Source: Cladopsammia gracilis (Eukaryota; Cnidaria; Anthozoa; Scleractinia; Dendrophylliidae). Taken from it: DNA of 64,000 nucleotides. Positions 22,642 to 33,073 of this stretch are shown here, piece after piece; positions within the stretch are counted from its first letter, which is position 1, and every line of letters begins with the position of its first letter. A program made the translations under genes and the position numbers. The stretch spans positions 3,482,539 through 3,546,538 of the forward strand of contig JAJGOT010000010.1 of NCBI GenBank assembly GCA_022457155.1, given 5' to 3'. Under the pieces are notes generated by a model. The model was not told the origin of the DNA. It saw nothing but the letters and a program-made list of their open reading frames with translations, and made no database searches.

Positions 22642-22802
22642 AGTATAGGTAAAAACGGCAAACTGATCCTTATGGCAAGGAGAAGAGATTGAGGCAGAAG
22701 TGAAATAAAAAGCATATATATATACAATTGCTTTTTATTTCACTTTTGTCTCAATCTCTTCTCCTTGCCGTAAGGATCAGTTTGCCGTTTTTACCTATAC
22801 TA
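22642..22802. repeat. Near-perfect hairpin with short (AT)n loop (copy A)
   Basis: Arms of about 70 bp (AAAAACGGCAAACTGATCC... and complement) flank a short TATATATA loop. The same arm sequence forms one end of the Penelope-like insertion at 54889, so the hairpin is probably two such ends in inverted orientation. Confidence 0.8.
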
Positions 22803-23417
22803 TTATAATCGTAGCCTATATGTAACTGACAAGTACCAGTTAGCATGGCAACAAAACATGTAAAAGCGTCATTATATTTGGTTTATGTCTATCCTCGCTT
22901 TCTTTATCGTGACAACGACATGATATTTCAGATTCTTTGCCTGTTGCTCATAGTCACGCGCTGTGAAGTTGGTCAACTGGCAACCATTTGATTTTGGTGG
23001 AAAAGCTGTAAGGAATTAAAAAACCTGTAAGAAATAAGATTAAATACTAGAGTTTTCTCAAGTAAAATGTCGCCTGAAACTTTAGCTGAATATCCGATTT
23101 AACACCTTTTCTTTTCGGAGGAATAAAAAATTGCGTTTTGGGTAAGAAATCAGGTCGGCTAAGATTTTCGAAAAGGTGAAAGCAACAGGTAAATTCGGGG
23201 GCCGAAAGATTCCTTTCCCTGATATTTTTCTGCCGATAAAATATTCCGCTAAAAACTGAAACGAAAAGCTCAAAAGAGATTAAAATGATATGGAAAAAAC
23301 ACTGAGTACAACGCCATTCCAAGCTCAATCCTAAACATTGCCTGTTGGGTTCCCCTGATATACTATTTCTGTGCTCATATGCATAACGTATATTATACTA
23401 CAACGGACTGAATGGGC
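22803..23417. other. Start of the gene-bearing module, 3' flank of the copy A gene
   Basis: This sequence (from TATAATCGTAGCCTATATG) begins the part shared by all three copies A, B and C, and lies 3' of the minus-strand gene. It contains no clear coding exon. Confidence 0.5.
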
Positions 23418-23819
23418 GGTATGTACCTGGTGTATCCCTTATTATTTTGTATTTAAACACTTAGTTTTTATTTCAGTAGAAAAAGAAGATAAAAACAGCA
23501 GAATAGGGAATCGAACCCGGGCCGTATGATCTGCGCCATGCACACCATCACTACACTACCGAGGACTAACTGCCGGAATCTGTAATTTTTAAGGGATATA
23601 AGATAATATACTGCTAGCCCAGGCCATATATAAGAACTAACCCTTTCGATACACTGGAAATACTGGAATCAGTGCTTAAACCTAACTACTAAAATCAGTG
23701 CTTCAACCCTAGATACTATAATCCGACCCTAAATTACGCTGCAATATATCTAAATACATTACAATAAGGGATACATGAAGTACCATACATTATGATCAGG
23801 GATACACCAAGTACCTAGG
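23418..23819 (-). mobile_element. TIR element with tRNA-like Pol III promoter (copy A)
   Basis: A 402-bp element flanked by exact 8-bp duplications GAATGGGC (23410-23417 and 23820-23827). Copy B has a single GAATGGGC at 31451-31458, the unoccupied site. The tRNA-like part is on the minus strand at about 23505-23575 (B box at GGAATCGAACC). The ends GGTATGTACC and GTACCTAGG pair as terminal inverted repeats. Confidence 0.85.
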
Positions 23820-23956
23820 GAATGGGCAAGGAAACACCGCATGCACAAAGGCTAAATTTTATGAACAAGTAAGAAATAACACGAGTATGCAAATTCTCTC
23901 TCTTTTTTGAGCGTTCCTATATTAGACTAGACTTAACTGAATTATGTCTCATATAT

Positions 23957-25177
23957 TTAAAAACGTTTCGCTAAGACTCGGAGAAAAACTCGTTCTTTCT
24001 GACTATAGTCTGTTTCATCGCAGACACCATTACGACTTTTTGGGCCCCGATTCGCTTCTTCACAACCCTGTTGTCGACCACATCGGCGCACTGCTACAAG
24101 ACTCTGCGTCTGCGAATGTTGTTGAATCCTGGTGCATTGCTGAGCCATTTCATTTCTTTGCGTGCTTTGCTGCATGGAAACGCTCATTCTGGTGATCTGA
24201 CTGTTGGACCGATTCACCCTTCTGTCTTGTACCCTATGGTGTGCTTGATGTTGGTCTCGATCATATGCTAGTTTGTTTGAATATCCACGAACTTTGGCCT
24301 GTTGATTTGAATATCCTCGACTGCTTGTCTGTTGGTATGATTGGCCGTATGTGCGGCTGGCTGGTTGGTGGTGGTCGTTAGCTCGAGTGTTTGCTCCATG
24401 GTTAGAATATCCTGGACTGTTTGCCTGCTGGTAAAAATGTGTTGGACGGCGCTCTCGACCGTTTTCTGGAAGTTGATCTGCTCGTGGTCCAGCACATACT
24501 TCATTCTCAGAGTATCCTGGAGTCCTTGTCAGTCCTTGCCGTCCCACCCGATCATTTCCTGGAAGTTGATTTGCTCGAGCATCTGCTTCGCGATAAGGAC
24601 ATCCTGAACCGCAGCGGCTGGCCCGTTTGTATGAATATACTGGACGCCTGAATGCGCTGTTCCATTGGTACTGCTGAGGTCCAACACTTGTTTCATTCCC
24701 AGAGTATTCTGTAGTCCTTGCCAGACGATATGAAACTCCTGCACGTCTCACCCGACCGTTTGGTGTAAGTTGATTTGCTCGAGCATCTGCTTCGTGGCCA
24801 GGATATCCTACACAGCAGCGGTTTGCCTGTTGGGATGAATACACTGAACGCCTGTTCCATTGGTACTGCTGAGGTCCAACTCTTTCTTCATTCTCAGAGC
24901 ATCCTGAAGTCCTTGGCAGCTGGTATCCTGGACGTCTCACTCGACCATTTTCTTGATGCTGGTATGTATCATATCGATGTTCTTGTGGCATCCGTTTTCC
25001 ATATTTTTCACTCCCGTCTTTTTCTGGTGCTCTCATTTTTTCCAATGTCGATCGCCGTGACTTGGCAGTCTGAGTAGCGTTAGCTTCTTTTCCATCAACC
25101 TCCAGTGCCTGTAAGAGGGCACAGATGTCTTCGTCCGAAGAGCTTTCGACATCGCTTTCCTTGCTGTACCGATCCAT
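23957..25177 (-). CDS. Unrecognised basic, Arg/Gln/Tyr/Asn-rich repeat protein (copy A, 406 aa)
   Basis: I do not recognise this protein. It starts with M-D-R-Y and an acidic Ser cluster (residues 7-18, ESDVESSSDEDI) followed by a short amphipathic stretch (CALLQALE). The rest is low-complexity, basic and rich in R, Q, Y, N, S, G and P. Imperfect ~60-residue modules restart at NGRVRRPG-like motifs and contain GPQQYQWN, ADARANQL and TPGYSENE; later it has Y-S-N and Q-Q motifs. There is no signal peptide or membrane segment. It is probably disordered. An intact frame of the same length in copy B, with only six amino-acid changes by my count, and an intact longer frame in copy C argue for a maintained gene. 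Nuclear or RNA-binding roles would be guesses. It seems intronless. Confidence 0.72.
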   Translation of the reverse strand: MDRYSKESDVESSSDEDICALLQALEVDGKEANATQTAKSRRSTLEKMRAPEKDGSEKYGKRMPQEHRYDTYQHQENGRVRRPGYQLPRTSGCSENEERVGPQQYQWNRRSVYSSQQANRCCVGYPGHEADARANQLTPNGRVRRAGVSYRLARTTEYSGNETSVGPQQYQWNSAFRRPVYSYKRASRCGSGCPYREADARANQLPGNDRVGRQGLTRTPGYSENEVCAGPRADQLPENGRERRPTHFYQQANSPGYSNHGANTRANDHHQPASRTYGQSYQQTSSRGYSNQQAKVRGYSNKLAYDRDQHQAHHRVQDRRVNRSNSQITRMSVSMQQSTQRNEMAQQCTRIQQHSQTQSLVAVRRCGRQQGCEEANRGPKSRNGVCDETDYSQKERVFLRVLAKRF

Positions 25178-25190
25178 TTGCGTTGGCTTA

Positions 25191-25500
25191 TAGAATGAAT
25201 ATTGCGAAATATTTATCTCCTCGCTCTTCCTTGGGTTTAGTGCAGTTTAGTTTAATACTCGAATAATATCTTTGCGAGGTTCTGCGAGACACATATTTCT
25301 AGTAGAATGAATATTGCGAAATATTTATCTCCTCGCTCTTCCTTGGGTTTAGTGCAGTTTAGTTTAATACTCGAATAATATCTTTGCGAGGTTCTGCGAG
25401 ACACGTATTTCTAGTAGAATGAATATTGCGAAATATTTATATCCTCGCTCTTCCTTGGGTTTAGTACAGTTTAGCTTACTCGAATAATATCCCCCTCTCA
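25191..25500 (-). repeat. 112-bp tandem repeat in the leader/promoter (copy A)
   Basis: Nearly three units start at TAGAATGAATATTGCGAAAT (25191, 25303, 25415), spaced exactly 112 bp apart directly upstream of the start codon. Copy B has three units and copy C only one. Confidence 0.85.
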
Positions 25501-25966
25501 CAATGAAGAGATTCGTGATTGGCTCGGTTTCCTTTGTAAGAGATTAACTGAGTAATTAATAAATTCTAGTTGTCACGACGACCTGACTGACTGACGTCAT
25601 GAGAGGTACTGACCTAAAGGATCGACGTCATAAGGAGGTACTGACGAACTTTCTATCATATCATTTTATTTGTTTGTTTCAAGACAAAATGGCTCATGCC
25701 TCGTGTATGACGACCTGACTGACATCATATGGGAGTACTGACCTAAAGGACGTCATAAGGAGGTACTGACCTAAAGGTTAAACTTTACAATTACCTGCTA
25801 CGTACATAACTGATAGAGAGGAAAGGAGAAGCAACCTGACTGACGTTATTACAAGGTAATACTCGAATAACATCCCCCTTTCACAATGAAGAGATTCGTG
25901 ATTGGCTCGGTTTCCTTTGTATGAGATTAACTGAGTAAGTAATCAATTTCTAGTTGGACGCGCCCT
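25479..25966 (-). promoter_or_regulatory. Putative promoter with CCAAT and CRE motifs (copy A)
   Basis: Upstream of the minus-strand gene. On the gene's strand it has an inverted CCAAT (GATTGG at 25517-25522, repeated near 25900), a palindromic CRE TGACGTCA at 25592-25599, and half sites GACGTCAT near 25622 and 25749. The block beginning ACTCGAATAATATC recurs at 25861 with a ~382-bp period. No transcription start can be fixed. Confidence 0.5.
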
Positions 25967-26338
25967 GTTTATTTGCAGTAACCGCCATAATAAAAAGAAG
26001 AAGAAAGAAAAAACAAACAAACTCAAACTCAAAAGGGTATGGTTTTCAAGCCGTTTTGGTCTGAACTAGGGTATAGATTTAGACCATTTTGGCCTGAAAT
26101 AGGGTATGGTTTGTGTACTCTTGTTTTGGAATTGGGTATGGTTTTCAGAAGAAGGTACTTTTTTCATTCCTTGAGAAATGCGGTTCGATTAACATTGGGA
26201 ATTAGAAGCCCTTCTCAAATGTTTACGCAAACGGAAGCACTTCCTGGTCTGAAATGGGGTATCGAATTTTGGGTCAGGTCTGAAATAGGGTAGGGAAAAT
26301 CGCATATTGTGGTCTGAAATACGGTAAGGGAAATAGGA
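25967..26338. repeat. Spacer with degenerate CTGAAATAGGGTAT-type short repeats
   Basis: Between copies A and B. Short phrases such as GGGTATGGTTTTC and TCTGAAATNGGGTA recur irregularly from about 26030 to 26330. The start of the spacer is shared with the end of copy C (CCTGTTTATTTGCAGT). Confidence 0.6.
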
Positions 26339-27015
26339 TAAATGCTGGTCGCTCTAAAGAATACAAGGGTAATCGGCAATTCTCACGCTACTTATACTTT
26401 CCTGATAAGATTGAAGGAAAACGCATTTATCTTAAGAACGGGAATGAGCCGTTCTAGAGCGCGTATTTAAATTTACGTTAAGGCACAAATGTGTTAATTG
26501 TGTTTACATTTAAAATCGTATTGGTTAGCAGTGTAAACATAAGCATAAAGCAGCACAGTTGTACACAATCTGCGTGCTGACTACGTGCCACTATCATTAA
26601 GTAGCTACAATGGAGCTTGTGAGATTCAGGAACGGTTATGTCAGTACTTCCCAGCAAGCGTACAGAAGTGGAGATATAAGTCAGTTAATGATGGGATATC
26701 TATATGCTAGAACGCAAATCCTGCATACCGGGTAAGCAAGATTTGCCGTATCGCCATACAAACATTTGTAAAAATTTCAAAATTCACTGACCTAGCTCGA
26801 AATGAAGATGGACACCTTGTTGAGAATTATATTAACGACAGTAATCGTATTTGCTAACCCCAATCTCAATCGAAAGCTAACCAACTACTCCGTATTTCAC
26901 GTTATATAATTTTTATTATGGTGTCCGACCTCCTTTCGAGCTGCGGAATCTGGACTCTACCCTATATCTTCGCTTCTAAGCAAATGAGATATACCGCTCA
27001 AATGTTAAGGTCTTG

Positions 27016-27672
27016 CTAATTTTAAAGTGTTCTTTGTAGCAGTATTGATGGTTTTTCAACCGGAGCCGAAACTATGAGGTAATCTATCGGTCTTCGCCCA
27101 AGACCTCCACCAAAGAATTCAAGGAAAACCTCTGATAGCCAGGGCTTGCTTCCATCAAAGTCACTGCTTCTGTCAAACCTCCACTTACCTTGCGATTATT
27201 TTATGCAAGTGGACCCTGGTCAAGTGTATTAGGCAAATGAGACTAAAATTTATTACAAGATCATGACAAGAGCTGTTCAAAAAATATCACTACGGTTTGG
27301 CACATAAAGCGTAATTATTTTGTAAAACCATGGAAATAAGACATTTATGTAACTGGAGGTCCACGACACGGACCTCTTCCTTCTTGTATATACTAACATT
27401 ATTATGTTAAAAATTTGTATTTAAAAGTGTTGGCGTACTTTGGAGAGTTTGTGAATCATGAAAGCATGTACAAATTTGAAAGAAATATAAATGTATGAAT
27501 TTTTGATTGATAGTGTGACTGAATTCAAGTATAAAATCTTTCTCTTTCAAACGGCTCCCGGAGATAGAGTGATTTTACTTCATCTGTGAAACACTATATA
27601 ACAATTAGTGTGTGATAGTCAAAATTAAACAAAAGAAAACAAAGGAATTATAGTCTTAAAGTGCGTACTATT
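27016..27672. mobile_element. Insertion present only in copy B
   Basis: Copy A runs directly from the shared TGTTAAGG..TTGCTA to the shared ATTCTACTAACTATTT; here about 657 bp intervene. Near its right side, 27565-27600 (GTGATTTTACTTCATCTGTG) is the reverse complement of the flank at 27676-27715, giving a hairpin. There is no ORF of note and the class is unknown. Confidence 0.65.
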
Positions 27673-27970
27673 CTACTAACTATTTTACAGATGAAGTAAA
27701 ATCACTCTAAGACTCGTGTGGTTCTAACTTTTGAGTCTGGATGAAATCCTAAGTGTCACCATTCATATGAAATAAACGGTTGAAGTGAGGCAGATACCAC
27801 GCAGCTCTTTACAACCTCTAATTTCATTAGACCTGTATATCATGCAGCTCTATTGTTTTTAGGTCTGGGGTCTATTGTTAGCCATTGTTGTGTTGTTTGT
27901 TCTATTGTTTTCTCAGCAAATCAGAGAAGACCTTGTAAGAGCTGCGTACTGCCCCGAAGTGAGGCCTTAA

Positions 27971-28134
27971 AGGCCCATGTTCACCCAATCTGCTTTGCAT
28001 GCCAGGGCTGATTTTCGCACAGACGGAAAATCGAAAAATCGACGTGCCAGCCAATCATAATGCTGCATTGAACAGTTGAACCGTTTCAAAACAAAAACAC
28101 AAGCGCGCAAAGCAGATTGGGTGAACATGGGCCT
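27971..28134. mobile_element. 164-bp MITE with TTAA target duplication (copy B)
   Basis: Same element as at 20233. Exact TTAA lies on both sides (27967-27970 and 28135-28138), supporting piggyBac-type mobilisation. Confidence 0.85.
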
Positions 28135-28142
28135 TTAACCTG

Positions 28143-28613
28143 CGGTATTTGTTTTACTCCGAGCTTTCGCCGATCCACGGGGACGGCATCATGGTGGAAT
28201 AAGAAAATATTCTACAGTTCAGGATTATAAAATGGAGTTGTGGCGTGGGTGACAGAAGTAATAAGTAGGTGAGAGTAATGAAAATAGATAATTAGCTGTA
28301 CAAATAATGGCGATAGTAATATACAATGAGAATATACAATGAGAATAAGCTAAGTGTCTTTGAGTTCTGTAGATAGTTCTGATTAAGACAAAAGATCTTT
28401 AAGTTCAGTGCATTATTCTCGGGAATTAAGTTCGGGTTTGTGTTTTCGAATGTAGAGTGCTTCAAAAAGGCGCAGGTTGACGGGGTCTTTTTCTTGTGTC
28501 TACTTATTGTTTCTGTCACCCACGCCACAACTTCATTTTATAATCGTGTACTGTAGAATATTTTCTTATTCCTCGATGATGGCGTGGATCGGTGAAAGCT
28601 CGGAGTAAAACAA
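28143..28613 (-). mobile_element. Penelope-like 3' fragment (copy B, decayed)
   Basis: Counterpart of 20405-20882. The GIY-YIG-like tail is interrupted: the codon matching the Gln in R-E-Q-C of copy A is TAA here. The right-arm hammerhead-like core is also altered (CTCGATGATGG, GGTGAAAG). Confidence 0.6.
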
Positions 28614-28639
28614 ATACAGCAGATAAAGGCCTCGCTTGA

Positions 28640-29456
28640 TCCGTTCATTCATATGAAAGCTAATGAGCTGTGCTTTCTTGTGGTAATGTTTATTATGCTG
28701 TACAAGGTCTACAAGGTGGCTCTGACTTTGCGTCTGTGGATGAAATCCTAAAGTGCGACCATTCAAATGAAAGCTACTGAGCAGTACTTTCCTGTGGTAC
28801 TGTTTATTATGCTGTACAAGGTGGTTCTAACTTTTGAGTCTGTGGATGAAATCCTAAAGTATGACCATTCAAATGAAAGCTACTGAGCAGTACTTTCCTG
28901 TGGTACTGTTTATTATGCTGTACAAGGTGGTTCTAACTTTTGAGTCTGTGGATGAAATCCTAAAGTGTGACCATTCAAATGAAAGCTACTGAGCAGTACT
29001 TTCCTGTGGTACTGTTTATTATGCTGTACAAGGTGGCTCTGACTTTGCGTCTGTGGATGAAATCCTAAAGTGTGACCATTCAAATGAAAGCTATTGAGCG
29101 GTACTTTACTGTGGTGCTGTTTATTATGCTGTACAAGGTGGTTCTAACTTTTGAGTCGGTGGATGAAATCCTTAAGTGAGACCATTCAAATGAAAGCTAT
29201 TGAGCAGTACTTTACTGTGGTGCTGTTTATTATGCTGTACAAGGTGGTTCTAACTTTTGAGTCGGTGGATGAAATCCTTAAGTGAGACCATTCAAATGAA
29301 AGCTATTGAGCAGTACTTTCCTGTGCTACTGTTTATTACGCTGTACAAGGTGGTTCTAACTTTTGAGTCTGTGGATGAAATCCTAAAGTGTGACCATTCA
29401 AATGAAGGCTATTGAGCAGTACTTTGCTATGGAGTTGTTTATTATGCTGTGTACAA
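28640..29456. repeat. ~106-bp repeat array, about seven units (copy B)
   Basis: ATTCAAATGAAAGC recurs at 28761, 28867, 28973 and 29078, a 105-106 bp period. The array is longer than that of copy A, so it changed size after the segmental duplication. Confidence 0.88.
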
Positions 29457-29883
29457 GTTCACATTTTCAAACTTGCATTGAGTTGCGTCGACGTGCGTAT
29501 TTGTTTGGCTCTACTGTTTGAGGGTCACCACAAGGAAACAAACCTTAATCTCTGGTTATCAATGATCCCGATCACGCCAGTCGACTTTATATTAAATCGA
29601 GCAATAACACGCGTGACCCCGCGCGCGCTTTCTTTACGGCTGTGGTATCAGCGTTCCCAGGGACTTCAGCGCTCGCGAGACTCCACGCGGAGGTACTGGA
29701 AGATTGTTATGCTTAGCTCTATAACTCTGGTACCTATCCCATGATTTGGGGCCATTTTTTTTCTTTTTCTTTGTAATCATTTTCCTGATTTGCCATGATT
29801 CCACCAATGTACCTATTTATTATGATTCTTCAATTCCTGTACAATAACATGCAATAGAGAAATGTAAATGAAACCTTTAAAAG

Positions 29884-29924
<41 letters not shown>

Positions 29925-29930
29925 CAGTAT
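29457..29930 (+). mobile_element. Element with (AAT)n tail (copy B)
   Basis: Counterpart of 21300-21790, with a shorter AAT tail (about 40 bp from 29884). Confidence 0.6.
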
Positions 29931-30643
29931 CGGTAACAAACGCAGAAACGAGACCACTTTGCTGAGAGAAATACATGAACATCGATTTTTAATCCCAAAT
30001 GATTTAAATTTTTACAAGTGAACAGTTCCCTGAACAATAAGTTCTCTGACGTTTCATTTCAAATAATCCAAGTATTTTACACCCTTTCCCTGTGGTACAA
30101 TATACTGAGAATTTTAGTGCAGCAATTACTCATCACTCCTGTCAGAAAGACAGGGTTTTCTGCGAACGAGTGTTTTACGGCTTGTCAAAATAGCACACTT
30201 GTTATTTTTTTTCTTTTTTTTTTTTTCTCTTATCAATAATATTTCAATTCTGCATAGAAATAAAATAATAGGCATATGAAGTGCCCAAGATCCGAGTTAC
30301 GTGCATTTCTGGACATAAGTGACTTTCTTGCTACATATCATGCAGTGGCGTTTTTTCTACCTTTAGTATTTCTGCGAACGAGTGATTTACGGCTTGTCAA
30401 AATAGCACACTGTCTTGCTATTTTTTTATTTTTTTTTCTCTTATCAATGATTTTTCAATTCCGCACAGAAATAAAATAATAGACAACTTTCTTGCTACAT
30501 ATCATGAAGTAGCGTTTTTTCTACTCTTTAGTCACGCCTAGTTTACAATCGTATTCAAAAACTATTAAAACGACAAAACCACAGCGACAAACCAATGAAG
30601 AGTGCCAGATCTATCGTAGACCTGGATCAGTAAAAATCTTGAA

Positions 30644-30715
30644 AAAGTATAGGTAAAAACGGCAAACTGATCCTTATGGCAAGGAGAAGAGATTGAGGCA
30701 GAAGTGAAATAAAAA

Positions 30716-30794
<79 letters not shown>

Positions 30795-30866
30795 TACTTT
30801 TTATTTCACTTCTGTCTCAATGTCTTCTCCTTGCCATAAGGATCAGTTTGCCGTTTTTACAGTATA
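30644..30866. repeat. Hairpin with expanded (AT)n centre (copy B)
   Basis: Same arms as 22642-22802, but the loop has grown to about 70 bp of uninterrupted AT dinucleotides (30717-30790). Confidence 0.85.
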
Positions 30867-31587
30867 CTATTATAATCGTAGCCTATATGTAACTGACAAG
30901 TACCAGTTAGCATGGCAACAAAGCATGTAAAAGCGTCATTGTATTTGGTTTATGTCTATCCTCGCTTTCTTTATCGTGACAACGACATGATATTTCAGGT
31001 TCTTTGCCTGTTGCTCATTGTCACGCGCTGTGAAGTTGGTCAATTGGCAACCATTTGATTTTGGTGGAAAAGCTGTAAAGAATTAAAAAACCCGTAAGAA
31101 ATAAGATTAAATACTAGAGTTTTCTCAAGTAAAATGTCGCCTGAAACTTTAGCTGAATATCCGATTTAACACCTTTTCTTTTCGGAGAAATAAAAAAATT
31201 GCGTTTTGGGTAAGAAATGAGGTCGGCTAAGATTTTCGGGGACCGAAAGATTCCTTTCCCTGATATTTTTCTGCCGATAAAATATTCCGCTAAAAACTGA
31301 AAAGAAAAGCTCAAAAGAGATTAAAATGATATGGAAAAAACACTGAGTACAACGCCATTCCAAGCTCAATCCTAAACATTGCCTGTTGGGTACCCCTGAT
31401 ATACTATTTCTGTGCTCATATGCATAACGTATATTATACTACAACGGACTGAATGGGCGAGAAAACACCGCATGCACAAAGGCTAAATTTTATGAACAAG
31501 TAAGAAATAACACGAGTATGCAAATTCTCTCTCTTTTTTGAGCGCTCCTATATTAGACTAGACTTAACTGAATTATGTCTCATATAT
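30867..31587. other. 3' flank of the copy B gene, with empty insertion site
   Basis: Shared with copies A and C. The single GAATGGGC at 31451-31458 is the unoccupied target of the 402-bp element present in A and C. No exon recognised. Confidence 0.6.
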
Positions 31588-32808
31588 TTAAAAACGCTTC
31601 GCTAAGACTCGGAGAAAAACTCGTTCTTTCTGACTATAGTCTGTTTCATCGCAGACACCATTACGACTTTTTGGGCCCCGATTCGCTTCTTCACAACCCT
31701 GTTGTCGACCACATCGGCGCACTGCTACAAGACTCTGCTTCTGTGAATGTTGTTGAATCCTGGTGCATTGCTGAGCCATTTCATTTCTTTGCGTGCTTTG
31801 CTGCATGGAAACGCTCATTCTGGTGATCTGACTGTTGGACCGATTCACCCTTCTGTCTTGTACTCTATGGTGTGCTTGATGTTGGTCTCGATCATATGCT
31901 AGTTTGTTTGAATATCCACGAACTTTGGCCTGTTGATTTGAATATCCTCGACTGCTTGTCTGTTGGTATGATTGGCCGTATGTGCGGCTGGCTGGTTGGT
32001 GGTGGTCGTTAGCTCGAGTGTTTGCTCCATGGTTAGAATATCCTGGACTGCTTGCCTGCTGGTAAAAAAGTGTTGGACGGCGCTCTCGACCGTTTTCTGG
32101 AAGTTGATCTGCTCGTGGTCCAGCACATACTTGATTCTCAGAGTATCCTGGAGTCCTTGTCAGTCCTTGCCGTCCCACCCGATCATTTCCTGGAAGTTGA
32201 TTTGCTCGAGCATCTGCTTCGCGATAAGGACATCCTGAACCGCAGCGGCTGGCCCGTTTGTATGAATATACTGGACGCCTGAATGCGCTGTTCCATTGGT
32301 ACTGCTGAGGTCCAACACTTGTTTCATTCCCAGAGTATTCTGTAGTCCTTGCCAGACGATATGAAACTCCTGCACGTCTCACCCGACCGTTTGGTGTAAG
32401 TTGATTTGCTCGAGCATCTGCTTCGTGGCCAGGATATCCTACACAGCAGCGGTTTGCCTGTTGGGATGAATACACTGAACGCCTGTTCCATTGGTACTGC
32501 TGAGGTCCAACTCTTTCTTCATTCTCAGAGCACCCTGAAGTCCTTGGCAGCTGGTATCCTGGACGTCTCACTCGACCATTTTCTTGATGCTGGTATGTAT
32601 CATATCGATGTTCTTGTGGCATCCGTTTTCCATATTTTTCACTCCCGTCTTTTTCTGGTGCTCTCATTTTTTCCAATGTCGATCGCCGTGACTTGGCAGT
32701 CTGAGTAGCGTTAGCTTCTTTTCCATTAACCTCCAGTGCCTGTAAGAGGGCACAGATGTCTTCGTCCGAAGAGCTTTCGACATCGTTTTCCTTGCTGTAC
32801 CGATCCAT
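31588..32808 (-). CDS. Unrecognised basic, Arg/Gln/Tyr/Asn-rich repeat protein (copy B, 406 aa)
   Basis: Paralogue of 23957-25177 with the same length, module order and start (M-D-R-Y-S-K-E). The open frame continues upstream to an ATG at 32920-32922, which would add 38 residues (MSRRTSQRYYSSIKLNC...) encoded by the 112-bp leader repeat. I keep the M-D-R-Y start because it is common to all copies; the longer 444-aa form is possible only here. The six differences I count from copy A are single substitutions, with no frameshift. I infer that the two genes arose with the segmental duplication and are both still intact. Confidence 0.72.
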   Translation of the reverse strand: MDRYSKENDVESSSDEDICALLQALEVNGKEANATQTAKSRRSTLEKMRAPEKDGSEKYGKRMPQEHRYDTYQHQENGRVRRPGYQLPRTSGCSENEERVGPQQYQWNRRSVYSSQQANRCCVGYPGHEADARANQLTPNGRVRRAGVSYRLARTTEYSGNETSVGPQQYQWNSAFRRPVYSYKRASRCGSGCPYREADARANQLPGNDRVGRQGLTRTPGYSENQVCAGPRADQLPENGRERRPTLFYQQASSPGYSNHGANTRANDHHQPASRTYGQSYQQTSSRGYSNQQAKVRGYSNKLAYDRDQHQAHHRVQDRRVNRSNSQITRMSVSMQQSTQRNEMAQQCTRIQQHSQKQSLVAVRRCGRQQGCEEANRGPKSRNGVCDETDYSQKERVFLRVLAKRF

Positions 32809-32821
32809 TTGCGTTGGCTTA

Positions 32822-33070
32822 TAGAATGAATATTTGAAATATTTATCTCCTCGCTCTTCCTTGGGTTTAGTGCAGTTTAGTTTAATACTCGAATAATATC
32901 TTTGCGAGGTTCTGCGAGACACGTATTTCTAGTAGAATGAATATTGCGAAATATTTATCTCCTCGCTCTTCCTTGGGTTCAGTGCAGTTTAGTTTAATAC
33001 TCGAATAATATCTTTGCGAGGTTCTGCGAGACACGTATTTCTAGTAGAATGAATATTGCGAAATAGTTTA
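32822..33070 (-). repeat. 112-bp leader repeat (copy B)
   Basis: Units start at 32822, 32933 and 33045 (111 and 112 bp apart). The third is cut short by a deletion joining GCGAAATA to GTTTAGCTTACTCG. Confidence 0.82.
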
Positions 33071-33073
33071 GCT

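Larger units (their letters stand above)
19338..25966. repeat. Segmental duplication, copy A
   Basis: Collinear with 26339-33945 (copy B), starting at ATGCTNGTCGCT and ending near CTAGTTGGACGCGCC. Both contain the same ordered series: unique lead-in, TTAA-flanked MITE, Penelope-like fragment, 106-bp array, AAT-tailed element, hairpin and minus-strand gene. Differences are discrete insertions: ~657 bp near 27016, ~100 bp near 27855, an AT-run expansion in B, and a 402-bp element only in A. Confidence 0.9.

Noticed and set aside
23047..23328. 93-codon minus-strand frame 3' of the copy A gene
   Set aside because: Frameshifted and shortened in copy B, with no recognisable domain; probably untranslated flank.
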